A program made the position numbers and the translations under genes. From JALYNX01 sp963780755 (lineage in GTDB: Bacteria > Actinomycetota > Acidimicrobiia > Spongiisociales > ZC4RG35): a stretch of 64,000 bases of DNA. Shown here one piece after another: positions 15,587 to 24,346 of the stretch. Every line of letters begins with the position of its first letter. The first letter of the stretch is position 1. The notes beneath the pieces are model-generated. The model was not told where the DNA came from, did not search any database, and worked only from the letters and a program-made list of their open reading frames with translations. The DNA lies in contig CAWACX010000002.1 of NCBI GenBank assembly GCA_963780755.1, forward strand, positions 248,001-312,000, given 5' to 3'.

Positions 15587-16192
15587 ATGCATCTGGTCCA
15601 AGGCGAGGACGGTGTTTCTCGCTGCTGGTGGGGTGCCGAGCCCGAGATCTACCGCACCTACCACGACCGGGAGTGGGGCCGGGCGGTGACCGACGACCGA
15701 CGCCTCTTCGAGAAGATCTGCCTCGAGGGATTCCAATCCGGCCTTTCCTGGCTGACCATCCTCAACAAGCGAGAGAACTTCCGATCCGGGTTCGCCGATT
15801 TCGAAATCGAGCGGGTCGCCGGCTTCGGTGAAGAGGACGTCGAGCGGCTTCTCGCCGACACCGGCATCGTCCGCCATCAGGGAAAGATCCGCTCCACTAT
15901 CAACAACGCCCGGCAAGCCCTGGAGTTGATCGATGAGAGGGGCTCCCTCGCCGCCTATTTCTGGAGTTGGGCCGATCCCACAGAGGCATCGCCGCCGGCG
16001 TTGGAGCCGACGACCCCGGCCTCGATCGCACTGTCCAAGGACCTCAAGAAACGGGGCTGGTCCTTCGTGGGCCCCACCACGGTCTACGCCTTCATGGAGG
16101 CCATGGGGCTGGTCAACGACCACCTCGAAGGGTGTCACGTCCGTGAGGAATGCGCCGAGGCGAGGCGTCGCGTGCTCCAGGCAGTTCTCTAG
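15587..16192 (+). CDS. tag: DNA-3-methyladenine glycosylase I
   Basis: A 201-residue base-excision enzyme that removes 3-methyladenine from alkylated DNA. The family signature is complete: RCWWG near residue 12, YRTYHDREWGRAVTDDRRLF, GFQSGLSWLTILNKRENF, and the C-terminal zinc-site segment LVNDHLEGCHVREEC. The zinc ligands by homology are the early Cys and His and the late His and Cys. Length is standard. The stop codon TAG is part of the TAGCTT -10 box of the next gene. Confidence 0.95.
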   Translation: MHLVQGEDGVSRCWWGAEPEIYRTYHDREWGRAVTDDRRLFEKICLEGFQSGLSWLTILNKRENFRSGFADFEIERVAGFGEEDVERLLADTGIVRHQGKIRSTINNARQALELIDERGSLAAYFWSWADPTEASPPALEPTTPASIALSKDLKKRGWSFVGPTTVYAFMEAMGLVNDHLEGCHVREECAEARRRVLQAVL

Positions 16193-16195
16193 CTT
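16190..16195 (+). promoter_or_regulatory. -10 box of the GCS2 ligase gene
   Basis: TAGCTT, 7 nt before GTG 16203. It overlaps the tag stop codon. Confidence 0.5.
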
Positions 16196-16202
16196 CACAG
16201 TC

Positions 16203-17336
16203 GTGATCGACAGGCCGCCATTCACCATCGGGATCGAAGAGGAGTACATGGTCGTCGACAGGGAGACCCGCAACCTCATGAACGACCCTCCCCCGGAATT
16301 GTGGGACTCGCTGCGTGAGGTCCTCGGGTCCCAGGTCACTCCGGAGTTTCTCAAAGCCCAAATCGAAGTGGGCACCAAGGTGTGCGCCAAGCTCTCGGAG
16401 GCACGGGAGGACCTGGCCGCGCTGCGCCGCGATCTGTCCCGGGTGGTGAGTGAGTACGGAGCCGCGATCATCGCCTCCTCGACTCATCCCTTCGCCAACT
16501 GGTCGGAGCAGAAGACCACCGAGCAGCCCAGGTACCAGCGGGTGGCGGCCGACCATCAGCAAGTTGCTCGACAGATGGTCATCTGTGGGATGCACGTCCA
16601 CGTCGGGATCGACGACGACCACCTTCGAATCGACCTCATGAACCAGGTTCGCTACATGCTCCCCCACCTCCTCGCCCTGAGCACTTCGTCCCCGTTCTGG
16701 GATGGCACCGACACCGGGCTCCTCGCCTACCGGTTGATCATCTTCAGGAACCTGCCCCGCACCGGCGCTCCCGAGGAGTTCGAGTCCTGGGGGGAGTACG
16801 AGAGGACGGTTCAGATCCTCGTCGACGCCGGGATCATCGAAGACGCCTCCAAGTTGTGGTGGGACATCAGGCCGTCGGCTCGCTACCCGACCCTGGAGAT
16901 GCGGGTGAGCGACGTCTGCACGAGGCTCGACGATGCGATGTCGGTCGCCGCCCTCTATCTCTGCCTCCTCGGCTTCTTGTTCCGGCTGCGCCGGCGCAAT
17001 CAACGCTGGCGGGTGTACTCACCGTTCTTGATCTCCGAGAACATGTGGCGCGCCCAGCGCTACGGGGTCGACGGGACCCTGATCGACTTCGGCCGCGGGG
17101 AGCTTGTCCAGTTCGCGGATCTGATCGAGGAGGCGATCGAGATGGTGGCCCAGGACGCGGTCGAGTTCGACGTCGTCGATCAGCTCCGACATTCCAGGAC
17201 GATCGTCCGGGACGGCACCAGCGCCCACCGTCAGCTGGCGGTGCACAAGAAGGCTTTGGAATCGGGCGCCGGGGAGCACGAGGCTCTGCAAGCCGTCGTC
17301 GACCATCTCATCGAAGACACGTTGTTCGGGATCTGA
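16203..17336 (+). CDS. GCS2-family carboxylate-amine ligase (YbdK/EgtA-like)
   Basis: A 377-residue ligase of the glutamate-cysteine ligase 2 family. Features are TIGIEEEYMVVDRETR at the N-terminus (metal-binding glutamates), ICGMHVHVGIDDD in the centre, and DIRPSARYPTLEMRVSDVC. Members make gamma-glutamylcysteine or other gamma-glutamyl amides. Whether this one feeds glutathione-like, ergothioneine or another product cannot be told, since no partner gene is present. The frame is open further upstream into tag, but GTG 16203 matches the family N-terminus and has a -10 box 7 nt before it. Confidence 0.88.
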   Translation: MIDRPPFTIGIEEEYMVVDRETRNLMNDPPPELWDSLREVLGSQVTPEFLKAQIEVGTKVCAKLSEAREDLAALRRDLSRVVSEYGAAIIASSTHPFANWSEQKTTEQPRYQRVAADHQQVARQMVICGMHVHVGIDDDHLRIDLMNQVRYMLPHLLALSTSSPFWDGTDTGLLAYRLIIFRNLPRTGAPEEFESWGEYERTVQILVDAGIIEDASKLWWDIRPSARYPTLEMRVSDVCTRLDDAMSVAALYLCLLGFLFRLRRRNQRWRVYSPFLISENMWRAQRYGVDGTLIDFGRGELVQFADLIEEAIEMVAQDAVEFDVVDQLRHSRTIVRDGTSAHRQLAVHKKALESGAGEHEALQAVVDHLIEDTLFGI

Positions 17337-17341
17337 TCGCT

Positions 17342-18127
17342 ATGTCCCACCCGGTCCGGATCGCCGTTCAACTCCAGAATCAGCACGGGGACTATCGGGA
17401 GATCCGCCGGGCCGCCGCCGGCGCCGAGGAGCTAGGCGTCGACATCGTCTTCAACTGGGACCACTTCTTCCCGCTGGGAGGAGAACCGGATGGCAAGCAC
17501 CTCGAGTGCTGGACCATGCTCGCCGCGCTGGCCGAGGCCACCGAGCGGGTCGAGATCGGGGCACTGGTCAGCTGCAACAGCTACCGCAACCCGGAGTTGC
17601 TCGCCGACATGGCGCGCACCGTGGACCACATCTCGGAGGGCCGGTTGATCCTGGGGATCGGAGCCGGATGGTTCGAGAGGGACTATCTGGAGTACGGGTA
17701 CGAGTTCGGCACCGCGGGCACCCGCCTCGCCGCTTTGGCCAGGGACCTGCCTCGAATCCAACACCGGCTGAGCCGGCTCAACCCTCCCCCGACCCGCAAG
17801 CTGCCGATCCTGATCGGTGGTGGCGGAGAGCGGAAGACACTCCGACTCACCGCCGAGTACGCCGACATCTGGCATGGGTTCGGGCAGGCCGAGGTCATCA
17901 GGCACAAGAACCAGGTGCTCGACGATTGGTGCCGTGAGATCGGCCGTGACCCGTCGACCATCGAGCGTTCCAGTGGTGCCAACCCGCATCGCCCCGAATC
18001 CGGCGCTGCGTTCGTCGAGGCGGGCGCCAATCTGATCACGCTGGGAGTCGATGGTCGGTCGGGCTACGACCTAACGCCGCTGACCGAGTGGCTGGCGTGG
18101 CGCGACGAAGTGAACGGAACCGGTTAG
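17342..18127 (+). CDS. LLM-class F420-dependent oxidoreductase
   Basis: A 261-residue luciferase-like TIM-barrel protein. Typical motifs are GVDIVFNWDHFFPLGG (residues ~33-48), VEIGALVSCNSYRNPELLA, DHISEGRLILGIGAGWF and LPILIGGGGERKTLRL. In actinobacteria such proteins use coenzyme F420, and the second F420-type protein in this window supports that. The substrate is unknown. It lies 5 nt after the GCS2 gene. Its stop TAG (18125-18127) interlocks with the TAA of the convergent lgt gene. Confidence 0.88.
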   Translation: MSHPVRIAVQLQNQHGDYREIRRAAAGAEELGVDIVFNWDHFFPLGGEPDGKHLECWTMLAALAEATERVEIGALVSCNSYRNPELLADMARTVDHISEGRLILGIGAGWFERDYLEYGYEFGTAGTRLAALARDLPRIQHRLSRLNPPPTRKLPILIGGGGERKTLRLTAEYADIWHGFGQAEVIRHKNQVLDDWCREIGRDPSTIERSSGANPHRPESGAAFVEAGANLITLGVDGRSGYDLTPLTEWLAWRDEVNGTG

Positions 18128-19008
18128 GCGGGAGCCGGTGCCGGCTCGGCGCCGAGCTTGGCGTCGTTCTCCGGAGTCACGAACTCCTGGGTCCGATCCA
18201 GCCACCAGATCATGATGATCCCGCCGATCCCCGCCGCCAGACCGCTCAACTGGTTCCAGGTGAATCCGGCGATCTCGGCGTCGCCCATCCCGAAGCGCAG
18301 CCCGTCGAGGATGAACCGCTGGAAGCCATACCAGGCGACCCAGATGAAGAACAGCTGCCCGTAATGGAGGCGGAAGCGCTTGTAGACGGCGTAGAGCACC
18401 CAGAGCAGGATCGCGGCCCCGATCATGTCGTACATCGCAACGTGGTGGTAGATGCCACAGAACCCGTTGGCCCCCGCTTCTCCGGCGACACATTCCAGCC
18501 CATCGTGCTGGGGTGCGACGTCGAAGTCGGGCCTGATCCCGTATCCCCAGCGCACCGTGGTCGCCTTGCCCAGGTGCTCGACTATGGCCAGGTCGCCGAT
18601 GCGGCCCACCACCGTGCCCAATGCGAGCCCGAAAGAGGACATGTCGAGGGAAGCGAGGATCGGCAACCCGAGCTTCCGGACCTTGTATCCCCCGGCCAGG
18701 ATGCCTCCAAGGAACCCGCCCATGATCGAGAAGTTGCCGGCGATCGGGTTCATCGCCTCCAGGAACGGGACGCCGGCCATCAACTGCGCCGGGACGGTGA
18801 AATAGCGAGCGCCGATGAGGGCACCGATCAGGCCCCAGGTCAGCGCCGATTGATACTTGACGGTGTCGAAACCTCTCTTGCCCATCTCCCGGCTGGCGAT
18901 CCAGGCTCCGGCGATGAACCCGATCGCGGCGAACAGGCCGTGCAAGGAGAAGCTGATCGGGCCCAGGTCCCAGATCGGGATCGGGGGGTAGCTGATCGCA
19001 GCGAGCAT
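18124..19008 (-). CDS. lgt: Prolipoprotein diacylglyceryl transferase, divergent
   Basis: A 294-residue seven-helix membrane protein that attaches diacylglycerol to the lipobox cysteine of prolipoproteins. The overall pattern fits Lgt: SLHGLFAAIGF, GALIGARYF, GGFLGGILAG, TVVGRIGDLAIVEHLG and the late WYGFQRFILDGLR. Several conserved positions differ from E. coli Lgt by my alignment: the HGG motif is MGG, and the Asn after R143-x-G is Asp. The window encodes several lipobox proteins that need Lgt. The ATG start has a TAGCCT -10 box 7 nt upstream. Confidence 0.85.
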   Translation of the reverse strand: MLAAISYPPIPIWDLGPISFSLHGLFAAIGFIAGAWIASREMGKRGFDTVKYQSALTWGLIGALIGARYFTVPAQLMAGVPFLEAMNPIAGNFSIMGGFLGGILAGGYKVRKLGLPILASLDMSSFGLALGTVVGRIGDLAIVEHLGKATTVRWGYGIRPDFDVAPQHDGLECVAGEAGANGFCGIYHHVAMYDMIGAAILLWVLYAVYKRFRLHYGQLFFIWVAWYGFQRFILDGLRFGMGDAEIAGFTWNQLSGLAAGIGGIIMIWWLDRTQEFVTPENDAKLGAEPAPAPA

Positions 19009-19015
19009 CGACGGG

Positions 19016-19021
19016 AGGCTA
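19016..19021 (-). promoter_or_regulatory. -10 box of lgt
   Basis: TAGCCT on the minus strand, 7 nt before ATG 19008. Confidence 0.5.
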
Positions 19022-19050
19022 ACCGGCGCCCACAGTAAGCTCCCCCGACT

Positions 19051-20239
19051 GTGTCAGAGCTGCTGACCGCCGCCGCTGCCGCGTTGAACGCCCCCGAGGG
19101 CCTGGTTCAGAGGTCGGCCGCGGCCCGCGCAACTGCCAACGGGATCAGTGTGGACGAGGTGCTGAGCGCATGGGCAGGAGGCGGCACCGCGACCGCGGTG
19201 GCTGCCCCCCCGGCAGCGCCCGAGCAGGTTGCCGCGACCGACCCCGAGCCTGCGGTCGAGCCGGCCGCCGCGACCGCGCCCCCCGTGGTTGAGACCGAAC
19301 CCGCCCCACCGCTGATCCTCGAGCCGGTCGCCGCGTATGAGCCCGAGCCCGAAGAGCCAGTGGAGCCGGTGCCCATCGGCCGTCGCATCAGGACCGCGGT
19401 CCGGGTCGGCGCCTGGACCGGAGCCACACTGGGGTTGATCGGGTTCATCGTCGCCACCACCTGGTGGGCCGGCGGGGCAACAGTCACCGGGGAAGGCCCC
19501 TACACCCCCGTGATCCAGGCGAATTCCACTGCGGTCGTGATCGGCGCGGCCCTGGTCAGCCTGCTGTTCGGGGCCATCGTCGCCGGGTTGTCCCGGGCAT
19601 CCGCTTCCTGGACCAACTCCGGGATGCAACTGAGCAACTCACCGGCATCGACCGCTTGGCTGGGAGCTCTCATCGGTCTCGTGCTCGGCGTGATCGCCGG
19701 CGCCATGCTCACCAGTGGATTCGGGACTCCCGTCGAAGGCAGTGAGGGAGTCGTCCAACTCCCGGTGCTTCCCACCTTGGCGGTGATGCTGGTCGGTGGG
19801 GCGCTGCTCGGGCGCTCTGACGGCGGCGGCGACCCAAGCTGTCGCGGTCCCAGTGGCGGTGGCGGGTGACGAAGAGGAAGTGGCGAAGGTCAAAGGTCGG
19901 ATCGGCGGAGCGTTGCGGATCCCGATCGTCGGCCTCCTGCTGCTCCTTCTCCTGGTGATCCCCTTCGCGTTCGCGTTGATCGAGTCGGTCCACCTCGCGG
20001 AATGGGCTGCGCCCCTGATCGCGGTGCTCACCTCGGCAGGGATTCTCGGCTTTGCATCCCTCGCCGGAAACCGGCCCAACATGAAGATTCGCTTCGGCGA
20101 CGTCATGGTCGCGGTGATCGGCATAGCCACTGTGATCATCGTGATCTTCTACGTGCTCATCGTCTCTACCTGGGATGACGAGGAGGCCGCCGAAGGAGAA
20201 GGCGGCCAGGAGGCAGCGGTCGTCCTCGTCGTCGGCTGA
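19051..20239 (+). CDS. Multi-spanning membrane protein, interrupted by a frameshift
   Basis: Two overlapping frames (19051-19869 and 19796-20239) read best as one 395-residue protein. The N-terminal ~40 residues are helical, followed by a Pro/Glu/Ala-rich linker, then helices around AWTGATLGLIGFIVATTWW and GALIGLVLGVIAGAMLTSG. The first frame degenerates after MLVGGALLG into a Gly-rich tail. Dropping one G from the run at 19810-19812 continues as LLGALTAAATQAVAVPVAVA and then three more helices. The tail is acidic (DDEEAAEGEGG). Function is unknown. A TAAGCT box lies 9 nt before the GTG start. Confidence 0.6.
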
Positions 20240-20252
20240 GGAAGCCGACCCG

Positions 20253-21209
20253 TTATGCGGAGTTGATCGAAGCCGACAGGTCGCCCGAAATCAGCGCATC
20301 GCGGACTGCGATCGCGATCTCACGGGCCACCAACTCCTGGGCCTCGACTGTGGAAGCGCCGAGGTGGGGCGTGAGGACGATGTTGTTCAAGCCGAGCAGT
20401 GGGCTGTCTGCGGGTAGCGGCTCGACCTCGAATACGTCGAGGGCCGCTCCAGCAAGCTGCCCCGATTCAAGGGCCCGGGCCAGGGCTTCCTCGTCGACGA
20501 CACCTCCCCGGGAGACATTGACCACGAAAGCTCCGGGTCTCATCCGGGCAATCGCCGCCTCGTCGATGAGATGCGCCGTCTCGTCGGTCAGCGGCACATG
20601 CAACGAGATGACGTCCGCGTTGGCGAGCACGTCGTCGAGATCCGTGAGTGACAACCCGAGGAACTCGGCTCGCTCGTCCGTGAGATAGGGGTCGTAGGCG
20701 AGCACCTGCATCCCGAACGCCCGGCATCGGTGGGCGACCTCGCCCCCGATTCGACCCGCCCCCACCAGGCCCAGGGTCCGGTCTTTCAACTGAACGCCCT
20801 GGAGTCTCGAGCGATCCCAGTCACCGCGTCGCATGCTGCGATCGGCCTCGGCCACCCGGCGCACCGCCGAGAGAATGAGGGCCATGGTCAACTCGGCGGC
20901 GGCGACGGTGTTGCCGGCCGGGGAGTTCATCACCGCGATCCCTCGTTCGGTGGCAGCACCGAGGTCGATGTTGTCCACGCCCACGCCGGCCCGGCCCACG
21001 ACCCGCAGACTCGGGCCCAGGTCCATCATGTCCCCGGTGACCTTCGTGGCGCTCCTGACGATGAGTGCTTGGGCATCGCCGAGAGCGGCCGGGAACCCGG
21101 CGTCGGATGACTTGTCGACCCGAGCGACCTCGAAGCGATCGTCCTCGAGGAGTGGCGCCAGCCCGCTATCGGAGACCCCGTCGGTGACCAGGACCTTGAT
21201 TGCGCTCAA
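20253..21209 (-). CDS. serA: D-3-phosphoglycerate dehydrogenase, short form
   Basis: A 318-residue NAD-dependent 2-hydroxyacid dehydrogenase that oxidizes 3-phosphoglycerate in the first step of serine synthesis. The nucleotide-binding loop is LGLVGAGRIGGEVA, the substrate-binding strand GRAGVGVDNIDL, and the catalytic region VNVSRGGVVDEEAL followed by LTPHLGAS with the catalytic His. It lacks the C-terminal ASB and ACT domains of long actinobacterial SerA, so serine feedback through ACT is not expected. Its start overlaps the aminotransferase stop (ATGA), and the pairing supports the serine assignment over other hydroxyacid dehydrogenases. Confidence 0.85.
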   Translation of the reverse strand: MSAIKVLVTDGVSDSGLAPLLEDDRFEVARVDKSSDAGFPAALGDAQALIVRSATKVTGDMMDLGPSLRVVGRAGVGVDNIDLGAATERGIAVMNSPAGNTVAAAELTMALILSAVRRVAEADRSMRRGDWDRSRLQGVQLKDRTLGLVGAGRIGGEVAHRCRAFGMQVLAYDPYLTDERAEFLGLSLTDLDDVLANADVISLHVPLTDETAHLIDEAAIARMRPGAFVVNVSRGGVVDEEALARALESGQLAGAALDVFEVEPLPADSPLLGLNNIVLTPHLGASTVEAQELVAREIAIAVRDALISGDLSASINSA

Positions 21210-22303
21210 ACCAGCACTTCGTCGAGGTCTTCCAGCAACAGATCCAGCTCCTCGACGGTCTTGTCACCCATGTGCCCGATCCTCACTGTGGACTCTTTGA
21301 GCTTGCCGTAGCCGCCACCGATCACCCAGCCCCGCTCCTTCATCGCCGCGACCACGGTCGGGCCGGGGATGCGCTCGGGAAGGGCGATGGTCGTGATCGT
21401 CGGCGAGCGGTGCCCGACCGGGGCAAAAGGCTCGATTCCGACCCCGTGCCTCTCTTCGATCCACTCGATGGTGCGGTCCCTCATTGCAGCATGCCGCTTC
21501 CAGCGGACGTCCATGCCCTCGCCCAGGATTCTCTCCAACTGCGCCTGCAAGGCGTACATCAATGAGATCGCCGGTGTGGACGGAGTCTGCTGGTGCTCGA
21601 GCCCGCTCATCAGTGCTACCAGGTCGAAATAGACCCCGCGATTAGGCACCGTCTCGGCCCTGGCCATCATCGCTTCCGAGGCCACTCCAAAAGACAGGCC
21701 GGGAGGAAGCGCCAGCGCTTTCTGTGAGCCGGTGAGGACGAAGTCGAGACCCCATCCGTCGGTCTGCACCTCCGCCCCACAGACTCCGGTCACCGAGTCG
21801 ACCAAGAACATCGTCCGCTCGTGACTTCTCATCACTTCCGCCAGGGCTTCGAGATCCTGGATGACTCCAGTCGAGGTCTCCGAATGGCAGACGGTGACCG
21901 CGTCATACCCGCCGCGGGTCAGTCGCTCCCCGAGCTCGCCGGGGTCGTGATAACCGCCCCAGGGCATCTCCCAGATTTCGACTTCCCGACCACATGCGAC
22001 TGCCACCTCGGCGAACCGCTTGGAGAACGCCCCATTCACCAAGGCGAGGACCCTGCCCTCGCCTACGCCATTGCGGATCGCAGCCTCCATCAGGCCGGTC
22101 GCCGACGAAGTCGAGATGATGACCAGGCGTTCAGTGACGAACACCTCCTCGAGCCCGGTCTGGAGGACCGCGATCAAGTCCTGAATCGCTGCGCCGCGGT
22201 GGCCGATCATCGGCCGTGTCTGAGCGGCGAGCACGTCGGGATGGACCTCTGTTGGCCCGGGCAAGAAGAAGCGACCGTATGACGAATTTGCCTGCTGCTT
22301 CAA
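21206..22303 (-). CDS. Class V aminotransferase (alanine-glyoxylate/phosphoserine type)
   Basis: A 365-residue PLP enzyme of the alanine-glyoxylate/serine-pyruvate aminotransferase family. FFLPGPTEVHPDVL opens the protein, STSSATGLMEAA binds the cofactor, FLVDSVTGVCG carries the PLP-ring Asp, and the Schiff-base lysine is in VLTGSQKALALPPG. Coupling to serA by ATGA suggests it makes phosphoserine from phosphohydroxypyruvate, the role of class V enzymes paired with SerA in some archaea and deep bacteria. Glyoxylate transamination remains possible. The start is TTG at 22303. Confidence 0.8.
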   Translation of the reverse strand: MKQQANSSYGRFFLPGPTEVHPDVLAAQTRPMIGHRGAAIQDLIAVLQTGLEEVFVTERLVIISTSSATGLMEAAIRNGVGEGRVLALVNGAFSKRFAEVAVACGREVEIWEMPWGGYHDPGELGERLTRGGYDAVTVCHSETSTGVIQDLEALAEVMRSHERTMFLVDSVTGVCGAEVQTDGWGLDFVLTGSQKALALPPGLSFGVASEAMMARAETVPNRGVYFDLVALMSGLEHQQTPSTPAISLMYALQAQLERILGEGMDVRWKRHAAMRDRTIEWIEERHGVGIEPFAPVGHRSPTITTIALPERIPGPTVVAAMKERGWVIGGGYGKLKESTVRIGHMGDKTVEELDLLLEDLDEVLV

Positions 22304-22330
22304 GATATGTGCTCCGAGTCCCGAGCCCCG

Positions 22331-22627
22331 CTACCCATCCGCCAGGCTCAACGCATACCTGACGTTATCCATCATCTCCCAACCAACCAACACCGGCTCC
22401 CCCGTGCGCTGGTGCTCTCGGAGGTGGGGGAGGGCGAAGGCATAGTCGCCATCAGGAACCGGCATCAACACCCACTCGTCGCCGTCGACCAGCACCGTGA
22501 ACGAGGCCACCTGCTCCAGATCGCCGTCGACGGCCACCACGACACCCCGTGCGGTGCCCGATGTCTGGGTGCAGGCGACCAGCGCGAGAGCGACTACGAC
22601 CGCAGCGACTCTTCGAGACGGTCCCAT
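22331..22627 (-). CDS. Small lipoprotein
   Basis: A 98-residue secreted lipoprotein. MGPSRRVAAVVVALALVAC is a short signal peptide with lipobox LVAC; the mature part is about 80 residues of predicted beta structure (VVVAVDGDLEQVASFTVLVD). The start lies 34 nt inside the end of the ctaG-like gene, so it is probably co-transcribed with the oxidase cluster. The family is not recognised. A role in oxidase assembly would be only a guess from position. Confidence 0.7.
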   Translation of the reverse strand: MGPSRRVAAVVVALALVACTQTSGTARGVVVAVDGDLEQVASFTVLVDGDEWVLMPVPDGDYAFALPHLREHQRTGEPVLVGWEMMDNVRYALSLADG

Positions 22628-23400
22628 TCCCTTTCCTGTGAGCTCCATCTGAACCAAATCACGGCAATGGTGCCCCACAGGAGGAAACCCCCACCGACCT
22701 TCATCACGATCCCGGCGATGGTCTGGTCGGCGACCGGGGTCAGCCCGTAGGCGAGCGCTGCCTCCCCATACACCGGGTACAACGGGACGGTGGAGAAGGT
22801 GAGGAAGGACGCCGGCACGGTGGGGAGCAACGACATGAGGAACAGATAGAGCATTTGCGCCGGCGGCTGGAGCCTGGGGATCGCCTTGGTGGGCGAGAAC
22901 ACGGGCAGCCACATGAGGAGCGCGGCGGCGAAGAGCCAGGCGTGAACCGCGAAATGGATCGAGCGGCTGGTCAGCATCCAGCCCACGAGGTCGGGCCAGT
23001 GGATGAGGATGAAGGTGGTGTTGAAGATCACGAAGGCGGGGACCGGCTTGGCCAAGGGGCGCAGGACCCTGGCCACGTGCCTGTTCCCCAGGGTGATATC
23101 CGCCAACCAGCGAGGGGTGCCCCGGAGCAGCAGGGCGGGCACCACCAGCGCGATCACCATGTGCTCGATCATGTGAAGGGTGAACAGCGCGGTCTCCCCG
23201 ATGTCGTGGACCGGCCACCCCGAGACCAGAGCGAGGAGACCCAAGGCCACATACCACTGCCAGCGTTGGCCCGTGGTCGCCGGCGGGGCCTCGGGAGCTA
23301 TCAGCGGTCGGAGCCTGGAGTCTGCGTACCAGTACCCAAAGCCGAGCACGAAGACCAGAAGGTAGAGGTCGAGGTGGGGGTGAAAAGGAGGCAACGGCAT
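22594..23400 (-). CDS. ctaG: Cytochrome c oxidase assembly protein, CtaG (caa3) family
   Basis: A 268-residue membrane protein with about seven helices and the conserved histidines of the Bacillus CtaG family: PVHDIGETALFTLHMIEHM, FNTTFILIHWPD and HFAVHAWLFAAALLMWLPV. In Bacillus it is needed to form active caa3 oxidase, probably through copper delivery. It is unrelated to the Cox11-type CtaG. Its start overlaps the ctaF stop by one base (TGATG), placing it in the oxidase operon. Confidence 0.88.
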   Translation of the reverse strand: MPLPPFHPHLDLYLLVFVLGFGYWYADSRLRPLIAPEAPPATTGQRWQWYVALGLLALVSGWPVHDIGETALFTLHMIEHMVIALVVPALLLRGTPRWLADITLGNRHVARVLRPLAKPVPAFVIFNTTFILIHWPDLVGWMLTSRSIHFAVHAWLFAAALLMWLPVFSPTKAIPRLQPPAQMLYLFLMSLLPTVPASFLTFSTVPLYPVYGEAALAYGLTPVADQTIAGIVMKVGGGFLLWGTIAVIWFRWSSQEREWDRLEESLRS

Positions 23401-23708
23401 CAGGTGCCCCTGATGACCACGACCCCCAGAGCGGTCAGGATGATGGTGTAGAGACTGATGGCCAGGATGAACCCGGCGGTGAAAAACCGGCTCAGGATCT
23501 TCTTCTCGAATCGGAGGTGCATGAACCAGCCGACCACGATGACGAACTTGAGGGCGGAGAGAACGATCAGAAGGATCGTGTTGTAGCTGCCCAGGTCGAA
23601 GTCGCGATGGATGTAGAAGATCGCCACCTCGACCGTTGTTAGCACCGCAAGCAGCGCGGCGATCTTCCAGTACTGCGCGGGTGTCGGTTCGTGGTGCTCG
23701 CTTGTCAT
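23400..23708 (-). CDS. ctaF: Cytochrome c oxidase subunit IV
   Basis: A 102-residue protein with three hydrophobic segments typical of prokaryotic Cox4 (CyoD-like). It begins MTSEHHEPTPAQYWKIAALL, then VEVAIFYI, NTILLIVLSALKFVIVVGWF and MHLRFEKKILSRFF. The start ATG (23708) forms an ATGA overlap with the ctaE stop. The frame is open upstream, but the coupled ATG gives the family's normal length. Confidence 0.85.
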   Translation of the reverse strand: MTSEHHEPTPAQYWKIAALLAVLTTVEVAIFYIHRDFDLGSYNTILLIVLSALKFVIVVGWFMHLRFEKKILSRFFTAGFILAISLYTIILTALGVVVIRGT

Positions 23709-24346
23709 GTCGGAGGCACCGAGAGCAGGTAGACGACGGTGAAGATGATGATCCAGATGATGTCCACGAAGTGCCAATAGAGGCCGACCAACTCCAGGTT
23801 GAGACCGTGCTTCTCGCTGAGCTCCCCCTGGCGCCGGGATATGCCCAACAGGGAGAGGAGCATGATCACCCCGATCGCGACGTGAGTCCCATGGAACCCG
23901 GTGAGCAGGTAGAACGCCCCGGCTGCCGGATTGGTGGTCAGCTTCATCCCGAAGCCGGTGATGAACTCGGTGAACTCGAACACCTGGCCACCGAGGAACA
24001 CTGCACCCAGAGCCGCGGTGGCGAACAGCCAGGTCCGGGTCCCGTTCTGGTCCCCGCGGGAAAGGGCATTGTGCGCGAGGACCATGGTCAGTGAGCTCAT
24101 CAGGAGGACGAAGGAGCTGACCGAGGTGAACGGGATGTCGTAGATCTCGGCGGGATAGATCCCTTCGAACCCCGGGCGGTTCGAATAGAGCATGTAGTTG
24201 GAGATCAGCGCCCCGAAGAAGAGAAACTCCGAGCTGAGGAAGAGCCACATCCCGAGCTTGCGGTTGTCGACCCCGGTCGACTCGTGTTCCGGATGGCCGT
24301 GATCGTCGTCGTGGCCGAGGGCGAGGTCGTGGGCGGTGTCAGCCAT
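23705..24346 (-). CDS. ctaE: Cytochrome c oxidase subunit III
   Basis: A 213-residue Cox3 subunit. A His/Asp-rich N-terminus of about 28 residues precedes RKLGMWLFLSSEFLFFGAL. The family pattern continues with GQVFEFTEF, LTGFHGTHVAIGVIML and LVGLYWHFVDIIWI. The early His residues may bind metal but are not a known ligand set. The start at 24346 matches the Cox3 N-terminus. It lies inside the 3' end of the ctaD extension and overlaps ctaF by ATGA. Confidence 0.93.
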   Translation of the reverse strand: MADTAHDLALGHDDDHGHPEHESTGVDNRKLGMWLFLSSEFLFFGALISNYMLYSNRPGFEGIYPAEIYDIPFTSVSSFVLLMSSLTMVLAHNALSRGDQNGTRTWLFATAALGAVFLGGQVFEFTEFITGFGMKLTTNPAAGAFYLLTGFHGTHVAIGVIMLLSLLGISRRQGELSEKHGLNLELVGLYWHFVDIIWIIIFTVVYLLSVPPT

